A program made the translations under genes and the position numbers. DNA of 32,997 bases from B46-G9 sp964581175 (GTDB lineage Bacteria > Desulfobacterota > DSM-4660 > Desulfatiglandales > Desulfatiglandaceae). Under the pieces are notes generated by a model, which saw only the letters and a program-made list of their open reading frames with translations, was not told the origin of the DNA and searched no databases. The stretch is from contig CAZONI010000039.1 in NCBI GenBank assembly GCA_964581175.1, positions 1 to 32,997 on the forward strand, read 5' to 3'. Of this stretch, positions 16,184-23,689 are shown piece after piece. Numbering within the stretch: position 1 is the stretch's first letter; each line of letters starts with the position of its first letter.

Positions 16184-17086
16184 ATGAGCAATCCTGAAGG
16201 AGCGACAAAGTACCTAGAGGATCTCTTTGTTTCAGGGCACAGAGCATGCCAAGGTTGTGGGTTGGCATTGGGCGTGAGACACGTATTGAAAGCTACGGGG
16301 AAGAATGTTGTTGTGGTCACGCCTACGGGCTGTCTGGAAACGTTCTCACTGACGTACGGCTATTCAGCATGGCGGGTTCCGTTCATACACCACCTCTTCG
16401 AGAACGGACCCTCGGTAGCTACGGGAGTTGCCGCCACCCTGAAATCAAAGGGGCGGGAGGACATACGGGTAGTGGTTATGGGAGGAGACGGCGCGACCTT
16501 TGATATCGGATTCGGAGCAATGTCGGGGATGCTGGAGCGGGGGGAAGACGTACTTTATATCTGTTTTGACAATGAAGCCTACATGAATACAGGGGGGCAG
16601 CGCAGCGGGGCCACACCCATTTATGCATCTACAAGCACACAACCTGCAAGCACGCTGACCATGGGCAAAATTGTAGAAAAAAAGGACTTGCCGGCCATTG
16701 TGGCTTCACACGGCGTGGAGTACATAGCTACGGCTTCGATAGCGTATTTGAAGGATTTGCAGAAGAAGGTCAAGAAGGGCATGCTTTACCACGGATCCCG
16801 TTACATCCAGGTCGATACGCCCTGTCCTTCCGTATGGGGTTTTCCTTCTGACATGACCTTAGAGGTCGGCCGCCTGGGTGTCCAGAGCGGTCTCGTTCCC
16901 ATTTTTGAGATGGAGCATGGGAAGATCACGAATGTACGGAAGATAAAAGAAAAGATACCGGTGCTGGATTACCTTAAAACCCAAAAGAGATTCAAGCATC
17001 TTGCTGACCATAATCTGGCAAAAAACGAAGTGGTTCGGATTCAGAAGAGAGCTGATGCAAATATTGATAAATATGGACTTATGTGA
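16184..17086 (+). CDS. 2-oxoacid:ferredoxin oxidoreductase, beta subunit
   Basis: A 300-residue thiamine-diphosphate-binding subunit. Cluster cysteines are in GHRACQGCGLALGV and TPTGCLETFS. The thiamine-diphosphate motif runs from GGDGATFDIGFGAMSGM to DNEAYMNTGGQRSGATP. I chose ATG 16184 because it follows GAGGA and gives a short spacer after the alpha gene; an upstream ATG (16136) in the same frame would overlap alpha and add 16 residues unlike the family. The last 51 bases of this gene lie inside the 1,030-bp block that is repeated at 20392, so a 3' scrap of it exists there. Confidence 0.9.
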   Translation: MSNPEGATKYLEDLFVSGHRACQGCGLALGVRHVLKATGKNVVVVTPTGCLETFSLTYGYSAWRVPFIHHLFENGPSVATGVAATLKSKGREDIRVVVMGGDGATFDIGFGAMSGMLERGEDVLYICFDNEAYMNTGGQRSGATPIYASTSTQPASTLTMGKIVEKKDLPAIVASHGVEYIATASIAYLKDLQKKVKKGMLYHGSRYIQVDTPCPSVWGFPSDMTLEVGRLGVQSGLVPIFEMEHGKITNVRKIKEKIPVLDYLKTQKRFKHLADHNLAKNEVVRIQKRADANIDKYGLM

Positions 17087-18065
17087 ATCCATTGAGGCTG
17101 CTGTCGACCGGAATGTTGGATAGGGCGCTGAACCGAGCAGCGGCAGCATAATGGCATTCATAAGTATTGGGTGCTGTCGGATGCGGATAGGACGCAACAT
17201 TAACCACGTGCAGAGGAGAGGCGAAAATGAAAGCCGTATTTACTCTTATACCATCCGAATCGAAAAGATTGATCGGAAAAGCCGTCGCGCAGATGGCTGA
17301 AGTAAAGACAGCGAAAGAAAAGGGCTATGTAATCATAAATGGCGGGACAACCAACGCGTATGTCGCCCAAGAACTTTTGGGGGTTAAAGCTCCCACGCCT
17401 CAAAAATATACCGCCGGCATCAGCTCTCACCGGCTGCTCTGTGTAACCGACGCAGATAAACGCACGCCCTTCCCGATCATTCTCTACAAAGGGGAAAGAT
17501 CCGACAAGACGCTGGCCGAGACTTTCAAGGACTTTCACAAAGAGACTGTTATTATCAAGGGAGCCAACGCCATCGATTCGAAAGGAAAAGTAGGGGTCAT
17601 ATCTTCAGGGTTTGATGGGGGTACTATGGGTGCTACCTTGGGGACGGCCGTGTCGCAAGGACTGGGATATATCGTGCCGGTCGGCCTCGAAAAGCTGGTT
17701 CCTTCTGTGGAGGAGGCCTGCGCCTCGACAGGAGCCAAGACCATCGATTACACTATGGGCGCCGAGTTCGGGATGTTCCTTATTCCCAACGCGAAGGTAG
17801 TAACGGAGATCGAGGCTTTGAAGATTCTGGCCGACGTGGAGGCGAAGCATGTGGCTTCCGGCGGCGTTGGAGAATCCGTGGGGGCGGTGGTTCTGGTGAT
17901 TGAGGGACCGGAAGAGAATGTCAAGAAGGCGATTTCCATCATGGAATCGATCAAGGGCGAGCCCGTACTGGAGGGTTTTAAGGGGACCTGCGAGGCCTGT
18001 CGTTACCAGTGTTGTTTCGCGGGAAAAAAGTTGGACGAACTTCCCGAATGGCTGAGAGATTGACA
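17036..18065 (+). repeat. Direct repeat of 1,030 bp, original copy
   Basis: Identical, as far as I can compare by eye, to 20392-21421 (offset 3,356). It carries the last 51 bases of the oxidoreductase beta gene, the 140-base spacer and the whole unknown gene with its stop codon. This copy is contiguous with an intact beta gene, so it is the parental one. Confidence 0.92.
17227..18063 (+). CDS. Conserved-looking protein of unknown function, copy 1
   Basis: A 278-residue soluble protein with no signal peptide. I do not recognise the family. Residues 30-50 (KGYVIINGGTTNAYVAQELLG) and 105-130 (TVIIKGANAIDSKGKVGVISS) recall loops of the NagB/RpiA/CoA-transferase and LUD (lactate-utilisation) folds, but this is a fold-level impression only. 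A glycine-rich stretch follows (SGFDGGTMGATLGTAVSQG). The C-terminal end has a cysteine group CEACRYQCC that could bind a metal or cluster. ATG 17227 is preceded by AGAGGAGAGG. It sits between the oxidoreductase operon and the FAH-family gene, 19 bases before the latter, so it probably belongs to the same pathway. An identical copy is at 20583. Confidence 0.8.
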   Translation: MKAVFTLIPSESKRLIGKAVAQMAEVKTAKEKGYVIINGGTTNAYVAQELLGVKAPTPQKYTAGISSHRLLCVTDADKRTPFPIILYKGERSDKTLAETFKDFHKETVIIKGANAIDSKGKVGVISSGFDGGTMGATLGTAVSQGLGYIVPVGLEKLVPSVEEACASTGAKTIDYTMGAEFGMFLIPNAKVVTEIEALKILADVEAKHVASGGVGESVGAVVLVIEGPEENVKKAISIMESIKGEPVLEGFKGTCEACRYQCCFAGKKLDELPEWLRD

Positions 18066-18082
18066 GTCAAAGGAGCATAAAA

Positions 18083-18847
18083 ATGAAATATGCGCGTTTT
18101 GAATACAGAGGCGATGAACGTTATGGGGTCGTTCAAGGAAAGGAACTCTTGGAACTGGACGGCTCCCTATTGGGCGATGCTAAAGAGACTGGAAGGCGGT
18201 ATCAGATATCGGCCGTGAAATTGCTTCCGCCGATCTTGCCGACCAAAATCGTCTGCATCGGACAGAATTATCTTGAGCACATAAAAGAGTTGGGATCGAC
18301 CCCTCCAAAACAGCCCCTTTTTTTCCTCAAACCCCCTTCTTCTCTGATCGGGACAGGGGACAACATCATTTATCCGAGGAACGCCACCAGAGTTGACTAT
18401 GAGGGAGAACTAGCGGTGGTAATCAAAAAGAGTATGAAAGACGTGCTGAATGACAAAGCAAAGCAATATATTTTGGGCTATTCCTGCTTTAACGATGTTA
18501 CGGAACGTGACTTGGTAACAAAAGCACCTTTGAATCTCACACTTGGAAAAAGCTTCGACACCTTCAGCGCCTTTGGGCCATATATTGTCACCGACCTCGA
18601 TCCGGACAACCTGCAGATAAGGACCTATCTGAATGGGGAGTTGATGCAGGACGACAACACAAGTGAATGCGTTTTCAATGTTCAAACCATCCTTAGCTAC
18701 TTGTCTCAATGCCTCACTCTCTGTCCCGGTGACATTGTGATCACAGGGACACCCAAGGGAATAGCGCCCATGAAACCGGGGGACCTGGTTGAGGTTGAAA
18801 TAGAGAAAATAGGCAGATTGTCGAATAGGGTGAAAGCTGCGGATTGA
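18083..18847 (+). CDS. Fumarylacetoacetate hydrolase (FAH) family enzyme
   Basis: A 254-residue member of the FAH superfamily, which hydrolyses or isomerises diketo and enol acids using a divalent metal. The family core is IGQNYLEHIKEL, FLKPPSSLIGTGDNIIYP, the metal-binding DYEGELAVVI, NDVTERD, and the C-terminal GDIVITGTPKGIAPMKPGD. Relatives are acylpyruvases, fumarylpyruvate hydrolase, 2,4-diketo-3-deoxy sugar-acid hydrolases and HpaG. With sugar-type transport genes and an HpcH/HpaI aldolase nearby, a diketo-acid from a sugar acid or a meta-cleavage product is plausible. AAAGGAG precedes ATG 18083. It ends the operon beginning at 14156. Confidence 0.88.
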   Translation: MKYARFEYRGDERYGVVQGKELLELDGSLLGDAKETGRRYQISAVKLLPPILPTKIVCIGQNYLEHIKELGSTPPKQPLFFLKPPSSLIGTGDNIIYPRNATRVDYEGELAVVIKKSMKDVLNDKAKQYILGYSCFNDVTERDLVTKAPLNLTLGKSFDTFSAFGPYIVTDLDPDNLQIRTYLNGELMQDDNTSECVFNVQTILSYLSQCLTLCPGDIVITGTPKGIAPMKPGDLVEVEIEKIGRLSNRVKAAD

Positions 18848-18985
18848 GCCCCTCAAACAACGGTCAAGGAAAATAGGTGCCTTTGGGAGTTCCTGAAATG
18901 GTCCGGTTCTCCGCGTGACATGGCTTTCACCAGTTCGTTGCACCCATGCTGCGGCCGGCTGGCAACCTTGCGTTTTCAAAAAAAC

Positions 18986-19037
18986 TTGACCCAAGTTTGG
19001 AGATGAATTAAAAAATAGTATTTTAAATAGTGAAATG
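18986..19037 (+). promoter_or_regulatory. Putative iclR promoter and operator, site C
   Basis: TTGACC at 18986-18991, a 17-base spacer and TAAAAA at 19009-19014, followed by the motif TATTTTAAATAGTGAAATG at 19019-19037. Position and sequence match sites A and B, so the regulator probably controls its own gene. The motif covers the GTG at 19030, one reason to prefer the start at 19057. Confidence 0.45.
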
Positions 19038-19056
19038 CTTAGGTGGGAAAAAATCT

Positions 19057-19812
19057 GTGGGTACTGTTGACAAAGGCATTGAATTGATCGAACTCTTGAG
19101 CGAGCACTCCAAAGGGTTGACGCTAAAAGAGATGAGCAGCATGCTCGGCCTGAATAAGAGTACGGTTCACCGGATCGCGAAGACGTATCTAACCCACGGG
19201 TATGTGGCCCAGGATCCGGATCTTCGAAAATACTGCTTAAGCATGAAGTTTCTGAGCATTTCATCCAAGATTTTGGGGAGTTTTGATCTGAGAGAAGTCG
19301 CCAAAAAAGATCTCGTCGAGATTCACGAAAAGACTCGCGAAGTTACTCAACTCTACGTTCTCCGCGATAGAAAGCAGGTGTGCATCGACAAGATCGGCTT
19401 ACCTCGCCAGGGCCTCGCGATATCATCTTTTGTTGGTTGGACTACGGAACCCCATGCATCTGCTGCCGGAAAAGTTCTCCTTTCAGAGCTTGACTTGGAA
19501 GAAATCTTGGCCATCTACCCGAATAAAGGTCTAAAGGTTTACGGGAAGAACACCATTACGAATTTCGATGAATTCTTAAAGGAATTGAAATGCGTAAGGG
19601 CACAGGGGTATGCCATCGATGATGAGGAGTATTATGAGGGGGTGCGTTGTGTGGCAGCCCCCATCCGGGCCAACGGTAAAATTGTAGCTAGCGTGAGTGT
19701 TACAGGGTCGATTTTCAGGATAACCACCAAGAGAATTGACCAGCATCTGATTCCTTTAATAAAAGGCACGGCAGATAAGATCTCGAAAAAGCTCATTGAC
19801 GTAACCCTTTAG
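19057..19812 (+). CDS. IclR-family transcriptional regulator
   Basis: A 251-residue IclR-type regulator: N-terminal winged helix-turn-helix (GIELIELLSEHSKGLTLKEM, LGLNKSTVHRIAKTYLTHGYV, about residues 6-50), and a GAF-like effector domain with the usual landmarks (PHASAAGKVLLSEL, GYAIDDEEYYEGVRCVAAPI). I chose GTG 19057, preceded by AGGTGGG, over GTG 19030, which lies within a likely operator. IclR proteins bind small organic acids. The neighbouring operons and the shared motif at four promoters suggest that it controls this catabolic region. It stands alone, with over 200 bases before it and over 570 after it. Confidence 0.88.
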   Translation: MGTVDKGIELIELLSEHSKGLTLKEMSSMLGLNKSTVHRIAKTYLTHGYVAQDPDLRKYCLSMKFLSISSKILGSFDLREVAKKDLVEIHEKTREVTQLYVLRDRKQVCIDKIGLPRQGLAISSFVGWTTEPHASAAGKVLLSELDLEEILAIYPNKGLKVYGKNTITNFDEFLKELKCVRAQGYAIDDEEYYEGVRCVAAPIRANGKIVASVSVTGSIFRITTKRIDQHLIPLIKGTADKISKKLIDVTL

Positions 19813-20391
19813 AAGCGTAGCTCTTGCGAGGATATGTTCAAGCCTGACGGCTTCGTAAAAAACTGGTTTATGCCGGGGGCGGTATCTTATCAGCAACGAA
19901 CCTGACTAATTAGCCTCTTGGAAACCTAAATTTGGCAACTTTTCAGATTAATTAACATAATAGTTCATTTCCAGGAATGTTTTGCCCACATCCATCAAAC
20001 TGAGAAGGATTTTACTCGTCAAGAAAAACGTTCAATCTACCGGTTGATGCCTTTTGTGACCAACTTCATAAGGACCCGTATAGAAGACCTTCCAGTTGCA
20101 CTATGATGGCTTACAACTTATTCAAAGAAATACAAATACTTGGAAGGCATGCTGTTCAAAGGTGTCGGCCTAAAGCACACTCGGCCTGAGAGTTCAGTGA
20201 TCAGGTCATAGATTCCTCTCGAGCAGAGGAAATCAGAACCCCTTTTTTTCATATACCAGGTAAAATGCCGTTTCATTATTCGAAATAGAGCCGGATTTAT
20301 GAGTGGGCTGGAAATAACGCATTACAGGGCAGAATAAATGTGAAATCGAGGGAACGCAGAAGGAACGGTCTTTTCGGGTCGTGGCTCACAC
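19813..20391. other. Intergenic region between iclR and the second repeat copy
   Basis: About 580 bases without a convincing gene. It has a weak hairpin after iclR (AAGCC-tgac-GGCTT, 19840-19853, no T-run), a C/T-rich run at 20240-20250, and the putative regulatory site D at 20261-20287. One frame near 20104-20183 reads MAYNLFKEIQILGR, which faintly recalls the C-terminal end of some transposases but is too short to call. Confidence 0.45.
20261..20287 (+). promoter_or_regulatory. Putative promoter -10 and operator, site D
   Basis: TAAAAT at 20261-20266 is a good -10 box but lacks a clear -35. Three bases on, the minus strand of 20269-20287 reads TATTTCGAATAATGAAACG, matching the motif of sites A to C. 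The motif is an imperfect inverted repeat (TTTC-N7-GAAA), so orientation may not matter. It would serve the ABC transporter/aldolase operon, with copy 2 of the unknown gene as its first gene. Confidence 0.4.
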
Positions 20392-21421
20392 CGGATTCAG
20401 AAGAGAGCTGATGCAAATATTGATAAATATGGACTTATGTGAATCCATTGAGGCTGCTGTCGACCGGAATGTTGGATAGGGCGCTGAACCGAGCAGCGGC
20501 AGCATAATGGCATTCATAAGTATTGGGTGCTGTCGGATGCGGATAGGACGCAACATTAACCACGTGCAGAGGAGAGGCGAAAATGAAAGCCGTATTTACT
20601 CTTATACCATCCGAATCGAAAAGATTGATCGGAAAAGCCGTCGCGCAGATGGCTGAAGTAAAGACAGCGAAAGAAAAGGGCTATGTAATCATAAATGGCG
20701 GGACAACCAACGCGTATGTCGCCCAAGAACTTTTGGGGGTTAAAGCTCCCACGCCTCAAAAATATACCGCCGGCATCAGCTCTCACCGGCTGCTCTGTGT
20801 AACCGACGCAGATAAACGCACGCCCTTCCCGATCATTCTCTACAAAGGGGAAAGATCCGACAAGACGCTGGCCGAGACTTTCAAGGACTTTCACAAAGAG
20901 ACTGTTATTATCAAGGGAGCCAACGCCATCGATTCGAAAGGAAAAGTAGGGGTCATATCTTCAGGGTTTGATGGGGGTACTATGGGTGCTACCTTGGGGA
21001 CGGCCGTGTCGCAAGGACTGGGATATATCGTGCCGGTCGGCCTCGAAAAGCTGGTTCCTTCTGTGGAGGAGGCCTGCGCCTCGACAGGAGCCAAGACCAT
21101 CGATTACACTATGGGCGCCGAGTTCGGGATGTTCCTTATTCCCAACGCGAAGGTAGTAACGGAGATCGAGGCTTTGAAGATTCTGGCCGACGTGGAGGCG
21201 AAGCATGTGGCTTCCGGCGGCGTTGGAGAATCCGTGGGGGCGGTGGTTCTGGTGATTGAGGGACCGGAAGAGAATGTCAAGAAGGCGATTTCCATCATGG
21301 AATCGATCAAGGGCGAGCCCGTACTGGAGGGTTTTAAGGGGACCTGCGAGGCCTGTCGTTACCAGTGTTGTTTCGCGGGAAAAAAGTTGGACGAACTTCC
21401 CGAATGGCTGAGAGATTGACA
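20392..21421 (+). repeat. Direct repeat of 1,030 bp, derived copy
   Basis: Matches 17036-18065 throughout. It starts with a 51-base 3' fragment of the oxidoreductase beta gene that has no upstream part here, which marks it as the derived copy. No inverted repeats or target-site duplication border it; shared sequence begins at CGGATTCAG and ends at ATTGACA. It is placed so that the unknown gene becomes the first gene of the ABC transporter operon. Confidence 0.92.
20583..21419 (+). CDS. Conserved-looking protein of unknown function, copy 2
   Basis: Encodes the same 278 residues as 17227-18063, including the GGTTNAYVAQELLG loop and the C-terminal CEACRYQCC group. Start, ribosome-binding site and spacer are identical. 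Here it is followed after 44 bases by the first permease gene instead of the FAH-family gene. It may keep a separate promoter within the duplicated spacer or be read from site D. Absence of any difference means the duplication is recent, is kept equal by gene conversion, or is an assembly error. Confidence 0.8.
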   Translation: MKAVFTLIPSESKRLIGKAVAQMAEVKTAKEKGYVIINGGTTNAYVAQELLGVKAPTPQKYTAGISSHRLLCVTDADKRTPFPIILYKGERSDKTLAETFKDFHKETVIIKGANAIDSKGKVGVISSGFDGGTMGATLGTAVSQGLGYIVPVGLEKLVPSVEEACASTGAKTIDYTMGAEFGMFLIPNAKVVTEIEALKILADVEAKHVASGGVGESVGAVVLVIEGPEENVKKAISIMESIKGEPVLEGFKGTCEACRYQCCFAGKKLDELPEWLRD

Positions 21422-21463
21422 ATAAGAAGGTATTAACTCTACAAGCAGGAGAAGGACGCCATT

Positions 21464-22450
21464 ATGCAAGTGGAAAGCACGTTCGGTAAAATGAATGCAC
21501 TAACCTCTGTCATGGGCATAAAGGCCTTGTTTGAGAAATACGGGATCTATATATTCTTGATTATACTTTTTGTTTTCGCCTCTGTTGTGTCGCCGGCATT
21601 TCTCAGGCCTAAAAATCTCCAGGACGTCCTCAACCAGGCTGCGGCCCTGGGAATCGTGAGCATCGGCCAGACTTTTGTTATCCTGACGGGGGGAGGGGGA
21701 CTGGACCTATCCGTGGCCTCGGTCATGGCGACCGTGGCGGTCATTATCGCCCGCAACACGGGCGGATTGGATGCATTGTTGTTGCCGGTTGCGTCCTTGG
21801 GTCTGCTGTTTGGCGTCCTCATTGGGCTTTTCAATGGTCTTCTCATTACAAAACGACGTGTCCCCCCTTTCATGGCCACCCTGGGGATGATGATTATCGT
21901 CCAAGGCCTCCGTTTCATTTATACAAAGGGGGCTCCCAAAGGAGACTTCCCTCCATTTGTGCGCTTCCTGGGTAACGGCAATATTGGCCCAATTCCGACA
22001 TCGGTTATTTCCCTGGGTGTTTTCACCATTATTGCTGCGGTTATATTGAGGAAAACCGCATTCGGTAGGAAGGTTTACACCATTGGTGGAAATATCCATA
22101 CGGCCCGTCTGTCCGGATATCGTACCGATCTGATCATCACGGCTACCTACATGATATCAGGCCTGACGGCCGCTATCGCAGGTATTTACCTGGCAGGCTG
22201 GATCGGGATTTCGGATAACTGGGTCGGCAAAGGGTATGAGCTCGATTCCATTGCGGCCGTGGTCATGGGAGGCACCTCCTTCGAAGGAGGGCGGGGAGGC
22301 GTGTTAGGGACGATTGCAGGCGTCTTGATCATCATGATGCTTTACAATGTAATTCTTCTGCTCCATCTTCCCGTACAAGTCCAGTACGTCATCAAAGGTG
22401 CTGTTATTGTATTGGCCGCTTCGTTCTATGTGCGAAGATCGGTTCGCTAG
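21464..22450 (+). CDS. Ribose-type ABC transporter permease (first)
   Basis: A 328-residue inner-membrane permease of the RbsC/AraH/XylH family with about eight to ten hydrophobic segments. Family marks are ALGIVSIGQTFVILTGG, DLSVASVMA (family DLSVGS), NGLLITKRRVPPFMATLGMM and GGTSFEGGRGGVLGTIAGVLI. It would form the channel together with the second permease at 25206. These importers carry sugars, but also autoinducer-2, polyols and other hydroxylated compounds. ATG 21464 lies downstream of AGGAGAAGGA. The order permease-binding protein-ATPase-permease shows that the two permeases are separate partners rather than one gene used twice. Confidence 0.88.
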   Translation: MQVESTFGKMNALTSVMGIKALFEKYGIYIFLIILFVFASVVSPAFLRPKNLQDVLNQAAALGIVSIGQTFVILTGGGGLDLSVASVMATVAVIIARNTGGLDALLLPVASLGLLFGVLIGLFNGLLITKRRVPPFMATLGMMIIVQGLRFIYTKGAPKGDFPPFVRFLGNGNIGPIPTSVISLGVFTIIAAVILRKTAFGRKVYTIGGNIHTARLSGYRTDLIITATYMISGLTAAIAGIYLAGWIGISDNWVGKGYELDSIAAVVMGGTSFEGGRGGVLGTIAGVLIIMMLYNVILLLHLPVQVQYVIKGAVIVLAASFYVRRSVR

Positions 22451-22538
22451 AAGATTCCAACAGGAAAGGAGGTGGCATCAGCAGTGGGCGGACAGAGAAA
22501 GTCTTTCAACCAGAACTTTTGAGAAGGAGGGTTTTAGG

Positions 22539-23630
22539 ATGAAGAGATTACTACTTGTTCTTATTGCGACCGCGTTTAGTGTGAGTGTACTTGTACCCGC
22601 TGCCGGAGCACAAGTAAAACTGCAATGGTCTCGTTCCTGGCTGTGGGATCAGAATCCGGTGAGGATGGTGAACACTGCAAAATTTAAAAAGAAGCCGCCT
22701 TACGTCATCGGGTTTAGCAACGCCTCAATTTCCAATTCCTGGAGGGTCTTTATGGCCCGCGAGGTCCAGGCAGAGGCTGAAAAACACAAAGACCTGATCA
22801 AGAAGTTCTACGTGACGGATGCCCAGGATAAGCCGGAAAAACAGATCGGCGACACCGAGGACCTTGTGGCCAAGGGATGCGATGCCATCATTCTCAGTGC
22901 GGCCACAATGGCGGCCTTGGACCCCATCGCCACCAGACTGTACAAACGGGGAATCCCGGTCATCTGCGTTGACCGAAGGGTGACAAGCGATAACTTCGTC
23001 TCTTTTGTCACTGCCAGCAATTTCACTCAGGGCCGTATGATGATGGTCTGGCTCTGTGAGATGTTGAAAGGAAAAGGGAATATCGTCATGCTCCCAGGTA
23101 TTGCGGGCGCAGGCCCTGCAGAAGAGAGGATTGTAGGAGCAAAGGAAGTGCTCTCTCAGTATCCCGACATCAAGGTCCTGGATATGCAATATACCAGCTG
23201 GTCGCCGTCTGAAGGCAAGCGGGTTATGGCGGCCTTGATCCAATCTTATGGCAACAAGATCGATGGCGTTTGGGCTGACAGTGGTCTCCAGGGCAGTGGC
23301 GCGGTGGAGGCATTGAACGATGCAGGGCTGAAGATCCCGATTACCGGTGAGGATCTCAATGCCTATCTTCTGAGAGTTCAGAAATATGGCTTCCCGGCCA
23401 TGAGCATTGGCTTTCCTGTAAAGATGGGCGCCGAGGCGGTGAGAACGACCCTGAAGGTCCTGCAAGGGATCCAGGTCCCGTTTATTGTAAATGTCACCAG
23501 GACAGTGACCACCACTGTGGATACTGAGGATGTGAAAGCTGACGTGCCATGGAGTGACATGGCTCATCCGAAGTGGCCTTCTGACTGGTGGATTGACAAC
23601 ACCCTTCCGGAAAAATGGTTGCCAAAGTAA
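22539..23630 (+). CDS. Periplasmic sugar-type ABC substrate-binding protein
   Basis: A 363-residue binding protein of the ribose/galactose (Peripla_BP_4) class. It starts with a clear signal peptide, MKRLLLVLIATAFSVSVLV and then a small-residue cleavage site (PAAGA-Q). The mature part has the typical first strand YVIGFSNASISNSWRVFM, then DAIILSAATMAALDPIATRLYKRGIPVICVD and GDVW-like hinge segments (IDGVWADSGLQGSGAVEAL). The C-terminal end is tryptophan-rich (KWPSDWW). ATG 22539 follows AAGGAGG; the frame is open 47 codons further upstream, but the signal peptide and ribosome site settle the start. It determines substrate choice, which cannot be read from sequence alone. Confidence 0.9.
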   Translation: MKRLLLVLIATAFSVSVLVPAAGAQVKLQWSRSWLWDQNPVRMVNTAKFKKKPPYVIGFSNASISNSWRVFMAREVQAEAEKHKDLIKKFYVTDAQDKPEKQIGDTEDLVAKGCDAIILSAATMAALDPIATRLYKRGIPVICVDRRVTSDNFVSFVTASNFTQGRMMMVWLCEMLKGKGNIVMLPGIAGAGPAEERIVGAKEVLSQYPDIKVLDMQYTSWSPSEGKRVMAALIQSYGNKIDGVWADSGLQGSGAVEALNDAGLKIPITGEDLNAYLLRVQKYGFPAMSIGFPVKMGAEAVRTTLKVLQGIQVPFIVNVTRTVTTTVDTEDVKADVPWSDMAHPKWPSDWWIDNTLPEKWLPK

Positions 23631-23638
23631 CACTGAAA

Positions 23639-23660
23639 GGGGAGGGCTCAGGTCCTCCCC
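23639..23660 (+). other. Intergenic hairpin between binding protein and ATPase genes
   Basis: GGGGAGG (23639-23645) and CCTCCCC (23654-23660) form a perfect seven-pair G/C-rich stem with an eight-base loop, right after the binding protein stop codon. It is not followed by a T-run. Such structures in ABC operons commonly protect the upstream mRNA so that the binding protein is made in excess. This reading is inferred. Confidence 0.55.
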
Positions 23661-23689
23661 CATCCACAGTACGTGAAGACGGACAAGTG

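Noticed and set aside
17087..17226. Two similar sub-blocks in the spacer before the unknown gene (around GGATAGGGCGC and GGATAGGACGC)
   Set aside because: They share only short words; not enough to call a tandem repeat or a structured RNA.
18410..19264. Minus-strand open frame of 284 codons
   Set aside because: It covers the FAH gene 3' half, the spacer and the start of iclR in antisense. Both plus-strand genes are clear family members, and the antisense product has no recognisable domain.
20104..20183. Peptide MAYNLFKEIQILGR resembling a transposase C-terminus
   Set aside because: Only about a dozen residues, with no catalytic motif, no inverted repeats and no neighbouring transposase sequence.
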